From: a bacterium
GTDB lineage: Bacteria; Vulcanimicrobiota; Xenobia; Xenobiales; Xenobiaceae
Assembly (NCBI GenBank): GCA_017444045.1
Contig: JAFSXO010000047.1
Location: 1 to 37,579 of the forward strand
DNA: 37,579 nucleotides
Reading direction: 5' to 3'
Part shown: in pieces, positions 23,327 to 31,604 of the stretch
Layout: each line of letters starts with the position of its first letter
Numbering within the stretch: the first letter of the stretch is position 1
The notes under the pieces: model-generated
Database searches by the model: none
Told to the model about the DNA's origin: nothing
What the model saw: only the letters and a program-made list of their open reading frames with translations
Translations under genes and position numbers: made by a program

Positions 23327-24640
23327 ATGAATCCCTATCAGCTTATATTGAAGAAGAGAAATGGCGGCGTATTGTCTAAAGATGAAATACGCGAATTTGT
23401 ACTGGGTTTTGCTCAGGGTACTGGTGTAGAAGACTATCAGATGGCCGCATGGCTGATGGCCGTTTGGTATCAGGGTATGAATGTCGAAGAGCTTTCGGCA
23501 CTCACCCAGGCCATGATCGATTCTGGCGATCAGCTAGATTTGTCCTGCCTGCCAGGCGTTAAGGTCGACAAGCATTCCACTGGCGGTGTGGGCGACACTA
23601 CCACGCTGATCCTGGCTCCTTTGGCGGCTGCCGCCGGAGCGACTGTGGCTAAAATGTCCGGCCGCGGCTTGGGCCACACAGGCGGAACCTTAGACAAATT
23701 GGAATCCGTGCCTGGCCTGCGCACCGGGCTGACCGGTGATGAGTTTATCGCCCAGGTTAAAAAGATCGGCTGTGCCGTTATTAGCCAGACCGGCAATTTA
23801 GTCCCTGCCGACGGCAAAATGTATGCCCTGCGCGATGTTACGGCTACGGTGGATTCTATTCCGCTGATCGCTTCTTCTGTAATGAGCAAAAAGCTCGCCT
23901 GCGGCGCTGACTGCATCCTGCTCGACGTTAAGTACGGCCGAGGAGCCTTTATGGATACCCTCGACAATGCCCGTGAGCTGGCTCGCCGTATGGTCGATTT
24001 GGGCAACCATATGGGACGCCGTGTGCGTGCTGTAATCTCCGATATGGATCAGCCTTTGGGAACTATGATCGGCAACGCCTTAGAGGTGCGCGAGGCTATT
24101 GAAATTTTGCGCAATGAGCGTCCTGGCTCTGCTCTGGAGACAGTATCCGTAGAGCTGGCTGCCCATCTGCTCGAGATGGCGAAGATTTGTCCTAACCTGG
24201 AGAAGTCCCGTGAGCGCGTGCGCGAGCTGCTGGTCAGCGGTGCCGGTCTTAAGAAGCTGGCGGAAATGTTTGCCGCGCAGGGCGGCGATGCCCGCGTATG
24301 CGACGATGTCAGCTATCTGCCCCAGGCTCCCAAAACTGTCGAGGTTAAGGCACCTAGGTCAGGGTATGTTACCAGCATTCACGCCCAGAAGATCGGCTTG
24401 GCATCTACTGCTCTGGGAGCGGGCCGCGTGAAGAAGAGCGATCCGATCGATCCCGCCGTCGGTATCATTATGGAGCGCCGGGTGGGCGATGCCATTGAGG
24501 CTGGTCAGCCTTTGGCTATTTTGCACACTCAGGATAAGCCTGAGGCTATAGAGGAAGCTACCCGTTTAATTTTAGAATCTATCGTCATAGGCGATGAAAA
24601 AACGGCTCCCCGTAAACTAATAGAAGAAGTCGTAGAATAG
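23327..24640 (+). CDS. pdp: pyrimidine-nucleoside (thymidine) phosphorylase
   Basis: Phosphorolysis of uridine and/or thymidine to base and sugar-1-phosphate. The family signatures are unmistakable: VDKHSTGGVGDTTTLILAPL for phosphate, and MSGRGLGHTGGTLDKLES for substrate, followed by VSYLPQAP and the C-terminal alpha/beta domain (GYVTSIHAQKIG). Length 437 fits both Pdp (B. subtilis) and DeoA (E. coli); the Firmicutes-like pairing with a trimeric purine enzyme leads me to prefer pdp, but specificity cannot be settled from the sequence alone. It is last in the ftsA-nrdR-pnp-pdp run, with a hairpin after the stop. Confidence 0.92.
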   Translation: MNPYQLILKKRNGGVLSKDEIREFVLGFAQGTGVEDYQMAAWLMAVWYQGMNVEELSALTQAMIDSGDQLDLSCLPGVKVDKHSTGGVGDTTTLILAPLAAAAGATVAKMSGRGLGHTGGTLDKLESVPGLRTGLTGDEFIAQVKKIGCAVISQTGNLVPADGKMYALRDVTATVDSIPLIASSVMSKKLACGADCILLDVKYGRGAFMDTLDNARELARRMVDLGNHMGRRVRAVISDMDQPLGTMIGNALEVREAIEILRNERPGSALETVSVELAAHLLEMAKICPNLEKSRERVRELLVSGAGLKKLAEMFAAQGGDARVCDDVSYLPQAPKTVEVKAPRSGYVTSIHAQKIGLASTALGAGRVKKSDPIDPAVGIIMERRVGDAIEAGQPLAILHTQDKPEAIEEATRLILESIVIGDEKTAPRKLIEEVVE

Positions 24641-24652
24641 CTTCTTCCCGAT

Positions 24653-24694
24653 ATTAGCAAGGCTTGCCCATGCGGGCAGGCCTTGTTCGCTAAT
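24653..24694 (+). terminator. long hairpin after the pyrimidine phosphorylase gene
   Basis: AAGGCTTGCCC pairs with GGGCAGGCCTT around ATGC, and flanking ATTAGC and GCTAAT extend the stem past a small bulge. No long T-run follows, so it may end transcription weakly or stabilise the upstream mRNA 3' end. Confidence 0.55.
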
Positions 24695-24764
24695 GTTGTC
24701 AGCGATAATAGACATTTGGGGCTGATGGCTGTATTTATTATGTTCGGGAAGGATAGCATATTAG

Positions 24765-27614
24765 ATGGGAATAACGTGTTGCAAGGGAATGCGCGATATT
24801 CTTCCTGCAGAGATGGATTCTTGGTATCATCTTGAGGAGATTGCGTTTCGTTTAGCGAGAACCTACGGTTATAAAGAAATCCGTACACCGTTTTTTGAGC
24901 TTAAAGAGCTTTTCACTAGCTGCATTGGCCGCGATTCTGGTACAGTGCAGAGCAAATTATGGACGCTCAAGGGCCCTGCTGGAGAGAATTGGGTTCTGCG
25001 TCCCGATATGACCGCCTCAACTCTGCGGGCTTACTGTGAGAATCGCCTGTATTTGGAGGCGGAGGGGCCGACAAAGCTGTACTACTTTGGCCCTGTATTT
25101 CAGCACAACGGCGGGCGCAAGTCTATTAATTGGCAGGGCTACCAATTTGGCGTAGAAGCCTTGGGCACTGGCGATCCTATAAGCGATGCCGAAGTTATTA
25201 TGATGGCCTGCGATCTTTGCCATGGTCTGGAATTGCCGGAGGTCTGCGTTCATCTTAATACCTTAGGATGCAGCCATTGCCGTCCTGCGTACCAGCAGAT
25301 GTTAAGCGAATTCTTGGCCAGCCACAGCAGTTCGCTGTGCTCTGTATGCCAGAGCCGCTATAAAAACCGGCCCCTGTGGGTCTTGGGCTGCCATGATGAT
25401 AAGTGCCGCGAACTGACTAGCATGGTGCCTTCAATACATGGCTATCTGTGCGAGGAGTGTCTGGCGCATTTTAAGACGCTCTGCAGCTATTTAAGTGAGC
25501 TAAAGGTTGATTATATTGTTGACCCGCTGACAGTGCGCGATGTTGACTGCTATTGCCGCACTATTTTCCAGGTAGCCTGCGCTGGTCGCATGGTAGCCTT
25601 TGGCGGCCGATACGATGGTATGGGCCAGCGGGCTTTGGAAACCGACAGCGAGGTCGGCCCCATTCAGGCTGTCGGATGCTCTATGGATATTGAGCCTCTG
25701 CTGAATCTTGTCGATGAAATGCAGATCCCTATCAGCAGCGCTCCGTCGGCTCCTATGGTTTGTTTTGTAGGAGAATCTCCCGAGGCCGTTCAGCTGATGA
25801 TGCCTGTGCTCTATGCGCTACGGCGCAGGCGTATAGCCGCTGAAATGCGCAGAGATGAGGAGATCGCCACTTTGCCTCGGTCTTGCTCGCTGTCGCGGTT
25901 TGTCGTGGTTCTGCGCGATACCGATGTGCGCGGCCGTATGGTAAAGTTTATAGACAATGGCGTGAAGAAGGCTGAAAGAATGGGCCTTGAGAATGCAATT
26001 GCCATTATATGCCGCGAGCTGAAGCTTAAGAATTTGTCTGCGGAGCTTCGGCCTCAGGATAACCGCAATTGGCCGATCGCTACGCGCAGCCATCACACCT
26101 TAGACAGCAGCAGAGCAAAGCGAGCCAGTGAACCGAAGGCGCGCCAATCCCGGCATGCCGGCCTGAAATATGATCAATTAGGAAGCCTGCGCGATTCCCG
26201 TGGGCGTAAGGCGCCCTATCCTGTTCTGGCGCATGACAAGGGGCTGTCCAGCCGCGAGCGCAAACGCCGCAATCCCGAAGCAGAGGATTCTATGGAAGCT
26301 GCCAAAGGTGTTGCTCCCTACAGGAATGGAAGAACGCGCAGTTATCCCGAGCCTATGGTGTCGCACTCTCAGCACGATAAGAAGGGGCTGGCATCGCACA
26401 AGGCTTTGGGCAATTCTATGGCAGTGGTTCCGCTTGCTCCCGCCAGTTTGGGCCGCTCGCATGGGTCAGAGGATGAGCAATATCTGTATATACATGATGA
26501 TATGCTGGGCCATAGGAAAGCTGGGAACGCGGTAAGAGGAAGCGAAGGCGGGCGCCGGCATAAGATGACTGGCGTGGGTAGCTCCACTAGTCCGTTAGAT
26601 TTTTCTGTGTACGACGACGGTTTAGAAGGCTCGTATGTTTATCCCAATGAAGCAGCGCAGGATGCGCTTGCTACCGCCAGGGGCAAACATTCAAGACGCA
26701 GAGGAGCCGGCGAGGCAAATTATAATGTCGGTGGTTATCACGATATAGTGCTTCAGAACACTGAGTATGGCGAATTTCTGCCTTTATCCAGTGATGGAGA
26801 CGGCAGGGAGAGAGCTTCCTCTGGTGTATTGCAGCGCGCTGCCCTTTGGAACGCTGAGCGTTATGGTGATGGCGATGAAGCCGATTACCTGGCTTTTGGC
26901 TCCGACTCTCATGGGAGTCCGCGCAGTGGCCGCCAGAGTCTGGCACGCAATCGCAGACTCAAAGAGCAGGCTGCTGCCAGCGGTGCTGATAAAGCTCACC
27001 AAAAAGCAGAGCTGGCGGATGAGAAGCTGGCTGATTCTGTGTTCGCTGGCGATGAAATGGCCAAAAAAGACATAGCCGATAGTTCTATGGCTAAGGCTGT
27101 GCCTGCTGAGGATGTCAGCGCAGATCTCGATGCGCCAGGAGAGTCAGCCGACAAGAAGTCTGCTAAGCGAGCCGCTCCCAAGAAGCCGGCTAAGCAGGCC
27201 GCAGATAAGCGCCGTAACACCTCTTCAAAGCGCCAGTCGTCGGGTAAAGCTAAAGCTGAGGCGAATGATAAGCTTACAGCGGAAGTTCCGCCCTGCTTAG
27301 AATCTGACAGCTCAGCAGATAAGCAGGCGGCGGATATGATAGTAGCAGCTATCGCCGCCGCTGAAGAGCGGCCAGAGATAAAGGCTGAGCTTCTGGCAGA
27401 AGAAGCCGAGCCGTCCGCCGTTGCTTCTAAGCCCAAGGGCAGGCGCGCTGCCGCTGCGGGGAAGACGGTCAAGGCGAAACGAACCACTTCAACAGTGCGC
27501 GGCCGAAAGAATGCGGCCAAAGCTCTGGCGGCTGATGATATAGAACAGGCCGTACAGCAATCCGGAAACGGCGAGCAGGCACCGCCGGCTGGCGGCGCGG
27601 AGCCTGAAGAGTAA
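24765..27614 (+). CDS. degenerate histidyl-tRNA synthetase-like protein with long disordered tail
   Basis: Residues 1-430 follow bacterial HisRS: KGMRDILPAEMDSW entry, LRPDMTASTLRAY, motif 2 area KLYYFGPVFQHNGG, the Cys-rich insert CSHCRPAYQQML to LCSVCQSRYKN to LCEECL, VRDVDCYCRTIFQ, FGGRYDGMG and an anticodon-domain-like end. Catalytic positions are lost: the motif 2 Arg (E. coli Arg113) is Gln113, the motif 3 area reads VGCSMDIEPLL with no Arg, and GLDYY is DVDCY, although the Arg before it (Arg258) remains. So it should not charge tRNA; HisZ or another paralogue role is possible, but no his genes are nearby. Residues 430-949 are low-complexity, Ser/Lys/Arg- then Lys/Ala-rich, like H1 or nucleoid proteins. 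Ribosome binding site GGAAGGA at 24747-24753. Confidence 0.75.
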   Translation: MGITCCKGMRDILPAEMDSWYHLEEIAFRLARTYGYKEIRTPFFELKELFTSCIGRDSGTVQSKLWTLKGPAGENWVLRPDMTASTLRAYCENRLYLEAEGPTKLYYFGPVFQHNGGRKSINWQGYQFGVEALGTGDPISDAEVIMMACDLCHGLELPEVCVHLNTLGCSHCRPAYQQMLSEFLASHSSSLCSVCQSRYKNRPLWVLGCHDDKCRELTSMVPSIHGYLCEECLAHFKTLCSYLSELKVDYIVDPLTVRDVDCYCRTIFQVACAGRMVAFGGRYDGMGQRALETDSEVGPIQAVGCSMDIEPLLNLVDEMQIPISSAPSAPMVCFVGESPEAVQLMMPVLYALRRRRIAAEMRRDEEIATLPRSCSLSRFVVVLRDTDVRGRMVKFIDNGVKKAERMGLENAIAIICRELKLKNLSAELRPQDNRNWPIATRSHHTLDSSRAKRASEPKARQSRHAGLKYDQLGSLRDSRGRKAPYPVLAHDKGLSSRERKRRNPEAEDSMEAAKGVAPYRNGRTRSYPEPMVSHSQHDKKGLASHKALGNSMAVVPLAPASLGRSHGSEDEQYLYIHDDMLGHRKAGNAVRGSEGGRRHKMTGVGSSTSPLDFSVYDDGLEGSYVYPNEAAQDALATARGKHSRRRGAGEANYNVGGYHDIVLQNTEYGEFLPLSSDGDGRERASSGVLQRAALWNAERYGDGDEADYLAFGSDSHGSPRSGRQSLARNRRLKEQAAASGADKAHQKAELADEKLADSVFAGDEMAKKDIADSSMAKAVPAEDVSADLDAPGESADKKSAKRAAPKKPAKQAADKRRNTSSKRQSSGKAKAEANDKLTAEVPPCLESDSSADKQAADMIVAAIAAAEERPEIKAELLAEEAEPSAVASKPKGRRAAAAGKTVKAKRTTSTVRGRKNAAKALAADDIEQAVQQSGNGEQAPPAGGAEPEE

Positions 27615-27632
27615 ACCTTTTCGGCATGGCAA

Positions 27633-27667
27633 GGCTGAGTATCCGTTAGGATATTTAGCCTTTTTTT
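27633..27667 (+). terminator. intrinsic terminator after the HisRS-like gene
   Basis: GGCTGAGTATCC and GGATATTTAGCC pair over 12 positions, with two G-T pairs, around GTTA and are followed by seven T residues. Confidence 0.85.
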
Positions 27668-27716
27668 CTAATATGGTATCGATGCTGGAAGCTGGAGTGG
27701 GCTAGGGGAGATAATT

Positions 27717-29987
27717 ATGCGCGGACATTGGCGAGAGTTTACAATAATGTCGGCAGCGATGGCTGCAATGCTGGCGGTATTCTTTTTCCCCGCGGTGTTT
27801 AAGAATGTCCTGATATACAGCGGGGATTTCTCTGGCTCGGATCTGCTGGAGCTGAATATTCCCCGACGCGCCCTGGCCGCCGAAGCTGTAGCCAACGGGG
27901 AGCTTCCTCTTTGGGAAGCGCGTTTGGGAAGCGGCCTGCCCCTGCTGGCCGAAGGGCAGGCAGGTATTTTCTATCCCACGACCCTGCCGCTGTATTTAAG
28001 CTGCTCGCTTACGTCCGCGACTAACTATAGCCTTCTGCTCACGCTATGGATCGCCATGGCCGGCAGCTATTGGCTGGCCCGCTCATACGGCGTCTCTCCT
28101 ATGTGCGCGGTATTTGCCGCTCTGGCTTATGGCTTGGGCGGGAGCTTTGTCTTTAGGCTGAAGCATTTAAATATGGTGCAGGTGATCGCCTGGCTGCCCT
28201 GCAGCCTAGCTTTGCTGCGCTTATTTTGGCTCAGCTTTAAACCGAGATATTGGCTTCTGCTGGTGCTGGTTTGGGCTTGCCAGTTCTTAGCGGGGCATCC
28301 CCATGTGACCTATATCTGCTGGCTCGCCTGCGGCCTTTACGCTTTGGCCTTGTTCGCTGAGCCTCGCCATGAAGCTCTGAGCAGGCTGGCGCTCGATCCA
28401 GCCGCCCATAACGCTGGCGGTGAAGCTCCCAGGTGTGAGGGGCGCAGAATGGCGCATATGCTGGCCATGATGATCCTGGGAGTGCTATTTGCTCTGCTGC
28501 TGAGCGCGGTGCAGCTTCTTCCGACCTGGGAGCTGGTTCACAGCTCTAACAGAGCTGCGGCCAAGACCTGGGAAACCCTGCAGCAGTACCCTTTTAAGCT
28601 GGAGCATATTTTGCGCCTGGCTGCGCCATACAGCTCTGGCAGTCCCGCAGATGGGACATACAAGGAGAATATCTATACAGAAGGCGTCTTTTGGGAATCA
28701 ACGCCATATATCGGCTTAATTCCTTTGGGCTTGGCCTTGCTGGGCTTGTTTGTGCTGCAGCGGCGCTCTGTGTGGCTGATAGCAGGGCTGGCTCTGCTCT
28801 TTTTGTGGACGGCCCTGGGCCCTCAGGGGGGACTGTTTTGGCTGTTTTGGAAATTCTGCCCGGCCTTTCATCTGTTCCGCTTTCCCGCCCGTCTGCTCAT
28901 ACCATTTCAGTGCTTTGCCGCTCTGCTGGCGGCGCTGGGAGCGCAGGCCACTGCTTCCTGGCTGGAGCAGCGCTATGGAAAGAGCCTGACGCGGGGCGTT
29001 ATGCTGGGGCTGCTGGTTTTCACCTTTGCCGACTTATATCGCATCAGCAGCCAGTATCAGGAGTATCTGCCTTCAGACTGGGAAAAACCGCCCGCGGTAT
29101 GCAGCCTGATGGGCGCGGAGTTTCAGCGCGTTTATTCTCCTACCTATATGACCTCCTGGAGTCAGACCGCGCAGTCTGGCTGGAAGGGCGCTCAGAGCCG
29201 CCTGCTTTACCATCTAAGCGTATTGGCTCCGGATTTGGCTGCAGTCTGGGGGGTTAACTGCCATTCCGATCACGTCGCCCTGGAAGGCGGAGTCGAATTG
29301 GCACCTTATTTTTGCCTGCAGGTCTGCGAAGCCTATTGCGTGGCCAAGGGCATGGGGCGCGATGGCACTCTGTCCCTGCCCGTGTCTATGCTCAGATGGC
29401 TTAAAGCTCAGGGCGTATCTCACATTCTTTCCTTTGTGCCTCTGTGCGATATCGATGACGAGCTGATCGCTGATACACGCGTAATCAATAATTCGGATTA
29501 TCCTGAGCAGCCGCTTTATGTTTACGCAGTGCGCGAGCCCCTGCCCATGTGGCGGCTCGTGTCCTGTGCGGGAGTAACCGAAAAGGCGCCGCAGCTGATA
29601 GAGGAAATCGAAGCAAGGCAGGGGGCCGCAGGCGGTCAGTCGCTGTATGAAATTCAGCCGGGCTGCGGGCAGGCGCCTGGGACGCTGAAGGAAATTCAGA
29701 ATAAGCGTTTAGAGGCTATGCTTGAGGTCTCCTGTCCGGAGCGCTGCTATCTGACGCTGGCCGCCAATTACGATGGCAATTGGCGGGTCTTTGACGAGCA
29801 GGGCCGGGAGCTGCCCCTGCTGCGCTTTAATCACGCGTATCAGGCGGTTTTGCTCGAGCCAGGCGAGCACCGCTTAACCTGGCAGTACCATTCTTTGGCA
29901 TTTTCCTGGGGCTGGAAGTTGTCTTTAATCGCCCTGGTGCTGTGGCTGACCTTGGCGGTATGGCAGTCTCGTAAACTAGGCGATTAA
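27717..29987 (+). CDS. YfhO-like multi-spanning membrane protein
   Basis: Polytopic inner-membrane protein of the YfhO family (GT-C-like fold), 756 residues. The first extracytoplasmic loop has the family pattern DFSGSDLLELNIPRRALAAE, PLWEARLGSGLPLLAEGQ and GIFYPTTLPLY, where an Asp-rich loop binds the lipid-phosphate sugar donor. About 11-12 hydrophobic segments follow to residue 460. A C-terminal beta domain (CYLTLAANYDGNWRVFDEQG) and a last span (LSLIALVLWLTLAVW) end it. In B. subtilis YfhO puts sugars on teichoic acid; here a role in glycosylating surface polymers is inference. AGGGGAG precedes the ATG. The TAA stop lies at the start of a partial dispersed repeat. Confidence 0.8.
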   Translation: MRGHWREFTIMSAAMAAMLAVFFFPAVFKNVLIYSGDFSGSDLLELNIPRRALAAEAVANGELPLWEARLGSGLPLLAEGQAGIFYPTTLPLYLSCSLTSATNYSLLLTLWIAMAGSYWLARSYGVSPMCAVFAALAYGLGGSFVFRLKHLNMVQVIAWLPCSLALLRLFWLSFKPRYWLLLVLVWACQFLAGHPHVTYICWLACGLYALALFAEPRHEALSRLALDPAAHNAGGEAPRCEGRRMAHMLAMMILGVLFALLLSAVQLLPTWELVHSSNRAAAKTWETLQQYPFKLEHILRLAAPYSSGSPADGTYKENIYTEGVFWESTPYIGLIPLGLALLGLFVLQRRSVWLIAGLALLFLWTALGPQGGLFWLFWKFCPAFHLFRFPARLLIPFQCFAALLAALGAQATASWLEQRYGKSLTRGVMLGLLVFTFADLYRISSQYQEYLPSDWEKPPAVCSLMGAEFQRVYSPTYMTSWSQTAQSGWKGAQSRLLYHLSVLAPDLAAVWGVNCHSDHVALEGGVELAPYFCLQVCEAYCVAKGMGRDGTLSLPVSMLRWLKAQGVSHILSFVPLCDIDDELIADTRVINNSDYPEQPLYVYAVREPLPMWRLVSCAGVTEKAPQLIEEIEARQGAAGGQSLYEIQPGCGQAPGTLKEIQNKRLEAMLEVSCPERCYLTLAANYDGNWRVFDEQGRELPLLRFNHAYQAVLLEPGEHRLTWQYHSLAFSWGWKLSLIALVLWLTLAVWQSRKLGD

Positions 29988-30048
29988 TGTCATTTAGTTA
30001 AGTCCCTCGCCAAAACATGGTATTGAAACGGCGTGGTAACCAGGGCGC
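29985..30048 (+). repeat. partial dispersed repeat, copy D
   Basis: TAATGTCATTTAGTTAAG matches the left end of copy B (CAATGTCGTTTAGTGAAG) at 15 of 18 bases, and GGTAACCAG further on recalls GTAACCAG of copy B at the matching place. The right half is absent. The first three bases are the stop codon of the YfhO-like gene. Confidence 0.45.
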
Positions 30049-30123
30049 AAATAAGCAAGCAATGCTTGGACAGCATTGATAAACAACGTGCCGACTGGAT
30101 GGTTGAAGCCATCGTTTTGGTGC

Positions 30124-30726
30124 TCAATCTCTTTGCGGCGTTTGTTCAGCTTGCTGTTCATCAGGCTGTGCCTGAGCCTGCTCCTTTTCTGCTTCCTGAT
30201 CTTGCCCTTCTTGAAGCTGCTGATCCTGGCTTGATTGCACCTGTTGCTCCTTGCCTTCTTGTGCCTGCTTGCTGCTGTCCTTGTGGGCTTTATCTGTCTG
30301 AAGCACTTTGACCATATCACTCAGCTTCGGCTGTTGTTTGCTCTGCTGTTTCCGCGCTTCTTCCTGTTGCCTCTGAATCTCCTGCTGAATCTGTTGCTGC
30401 TGGCGCTGTTCCTCCAGTTGTTTCGCTTTTGCTTGGTTTTTATAGCTGATTCCCGTAGCGGCGGTGATGAGAGCTATAATAGTAAATACTATTAATACTG
30501 CTTTTTTTGCGCTGGGGTTATCAATGCCGCCTGCTACGGCAAAGCCTATCAGCATGATTATGATGCACGATAGCCACCAAAAATAAAACGTCAGGATCGT
30601 CATAATGAAAGAGATAAAACAAGCGCCGACCAGCTTGTCCTTTATGCCTTTGCCGGCAAAGAATAAGCCTAGAATAAAGTATATAATCAGATAAAATGCG
30701 GTCAAATGTTCCATAATGCCATCCAT
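30124..30726 (-). CDS. membrane protein with Gln/Glu/Lys-rich tail, unknown function
   Basis: 200 residues. Three to four hydrophobic spans fill residues 10-95 (FYLIIYFILGLFFAG, FISFIMTILTFYFWW, IIIMLIGFAVAGG and AVLIVFTIIALITAA). The rest is a charged, Gln-rich region (QQQIQQEIQRQQEEARKQQ and on), probably coiled coil then disordered, facing the cytoplasm. No family recognised. The start is well supported: GGAGGTGA lies 9 bases before the ATG, the best ribosome binding site in the window. Gln-rich composition differs from the neighbours. Confidence 0.65.
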   Translation of the reverse strand: MDGIMEHLTAFYLIIYFILGLFFAGKGIKDKLVGACFISFIMTILTFYFWWLSCIIIMLIGFAVAGGIDNPSAKKAVLIVFTIIALITAATGISYKNQAKAKQLEEQRQQQQIQQEIQRQQEEARKQQSKQQPKLSDMVKVLQTDKAHKDSSKQAQEGKEQQVQSSQDQQLQEGQDQEAEKEQAQAQPDEQQAEQTPQRD

Positions 30727-31042
30727 GACAAACTGTCACCTCCAATTGCTCATTACAGATATGCTTAGCACCATATCATTGGGTTCAGCTACAGTAGCAT
30801 CTTATCAAAGAATAATGACAGCCTTTGTCATCTTAAGTGACCCCCTTTGAATTATTTTTTAAGTTGGATGTTCATGTTTTGGCAGCGCCAGGCTATAATT
30901 GACTTAAATAGCCGAAATAGAATTGCCCCATTCCTGATAAATGAAATTGTGTTGGCCAGGCGATTAGCTGAATGGCCTGGCATGAGGAAAGGGCTGATGC
31001 CGCGAATAAAAATAAGATAGTTAACATTTTTGGGTGACTGCT
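30727..31042. other. 316-bp divergent intergenic region with a possible promoter and hairpin
   Basis: Lies between two genes that point away from each other, so it should hold promoters in both directions. On the plus strand TTCATG (30871-30876), a 17-base gap and TATAAT (30894-30899) form a possible promoter with a good -10 and poor -35. A perfect 7-bp hairpin (GCCAGGC at 30955-30961, GCCTGGC at 30975-30981) would lie in the leader of the plus-strand gene. No ORF of interest seen. Confidence 0.45.
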
Positions 31043-31513
31043 ATGAATTGGCTGAAGTACAAGTTTAACGAAGCATGGTATAAGTGCGTGAACTTTTATC
31101 ACGTAGACCCGGTCATATTTATCGTGCTTTATGTGATCAAAAGTGTAATCTTTTGGTGGCTTATGGCAGTTATCCTCAAGCGCGCGATGCGGCGCCAGTG
31201 GGAGGGTTTGGCCTTGCTGGTGACGCTCAACGCCGCCGTTGATGTGGTGCCCTGGGTGTATGTCTGGATCTGGGGCGACAATCAGCCCTGGTGGTATCAG
31301 TATATGGTCTACTTTATTGGCGGATGGGGCTTTGTAGGCATATATCTAGACATTAGGCGCAAAACTAAGAATAGGGCCGCCGCTCAGAACGGCGCTTCTG
31401 GCCAGGATAATGCTACCGGCCAGGATGATGCCAGACAGAATAACAGTTTAAGCGTTCCTGCCTCCGACGTATCCGAGCCAAGCGAAGACATGGCCGCTCA
31501 GAAGCCTGTGTAG
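31043..31513 (+). CDS. small membrane protein of unknown function
   Basis: 156 residues from the ATG at 31043; a GTG nine bases upstream is also in frame. Three hydrophobic segments: IFIVLYVIKSVIFWWLMAVI, ALLVTLNAAVDVVPWVYVWIWG, and YMVYFIGGWGFVGIYL, with many aromatic residues at the membrane borders. The C-terminal 50 residues are polar, with a GQD(N/D)A repeat produced by an 18-bp tandem duplication, and probably disordered. No family recognised. Confidence 0.6.
   Translation: MNWLKYKFNEAWYKCVNFYHVDPVIFIVLYVIKSVIFWWLMAVILKRAMRRQWEGLALLVTLNAAVDVVPWVYVWIWGDNQPWWYQYMVYFIGGWGFVGIYLDIRRKTKNRAAAQNGASGQDNATGQDDARQNNSLSVPASDVSEPSEDMAAQKPV
31398..31433 (+). repeat. 18-bp imperfect tandem duplication in a coding 3' end
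   Basis: Units 31398-31415 and 31416-31433 match at 15 of 18 bases and encode the repeated GQDNAT/GQDDA of the membrane protein's tail. Being a multiple of three it keeps the frame. Confidence 0.7.
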
Positions 31514-31604
31514 CGCAGATTCTTCAGGACGCGCCCAGCTGCCGATATTGCCCTAAACAGTGAAGCGGCAAAGGTTTGCCTGGGCTTTATTAGAAATTAT
31601 TAGG

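Noticed and set aside
26100..27614. Separate gene for the disordered part of the HisRS-like protein
   Set aside because: The frame is continuous from the catalytic part with no stop, frameshift or internal ribosome binding site of note; a long fused tail is the simpler reading.
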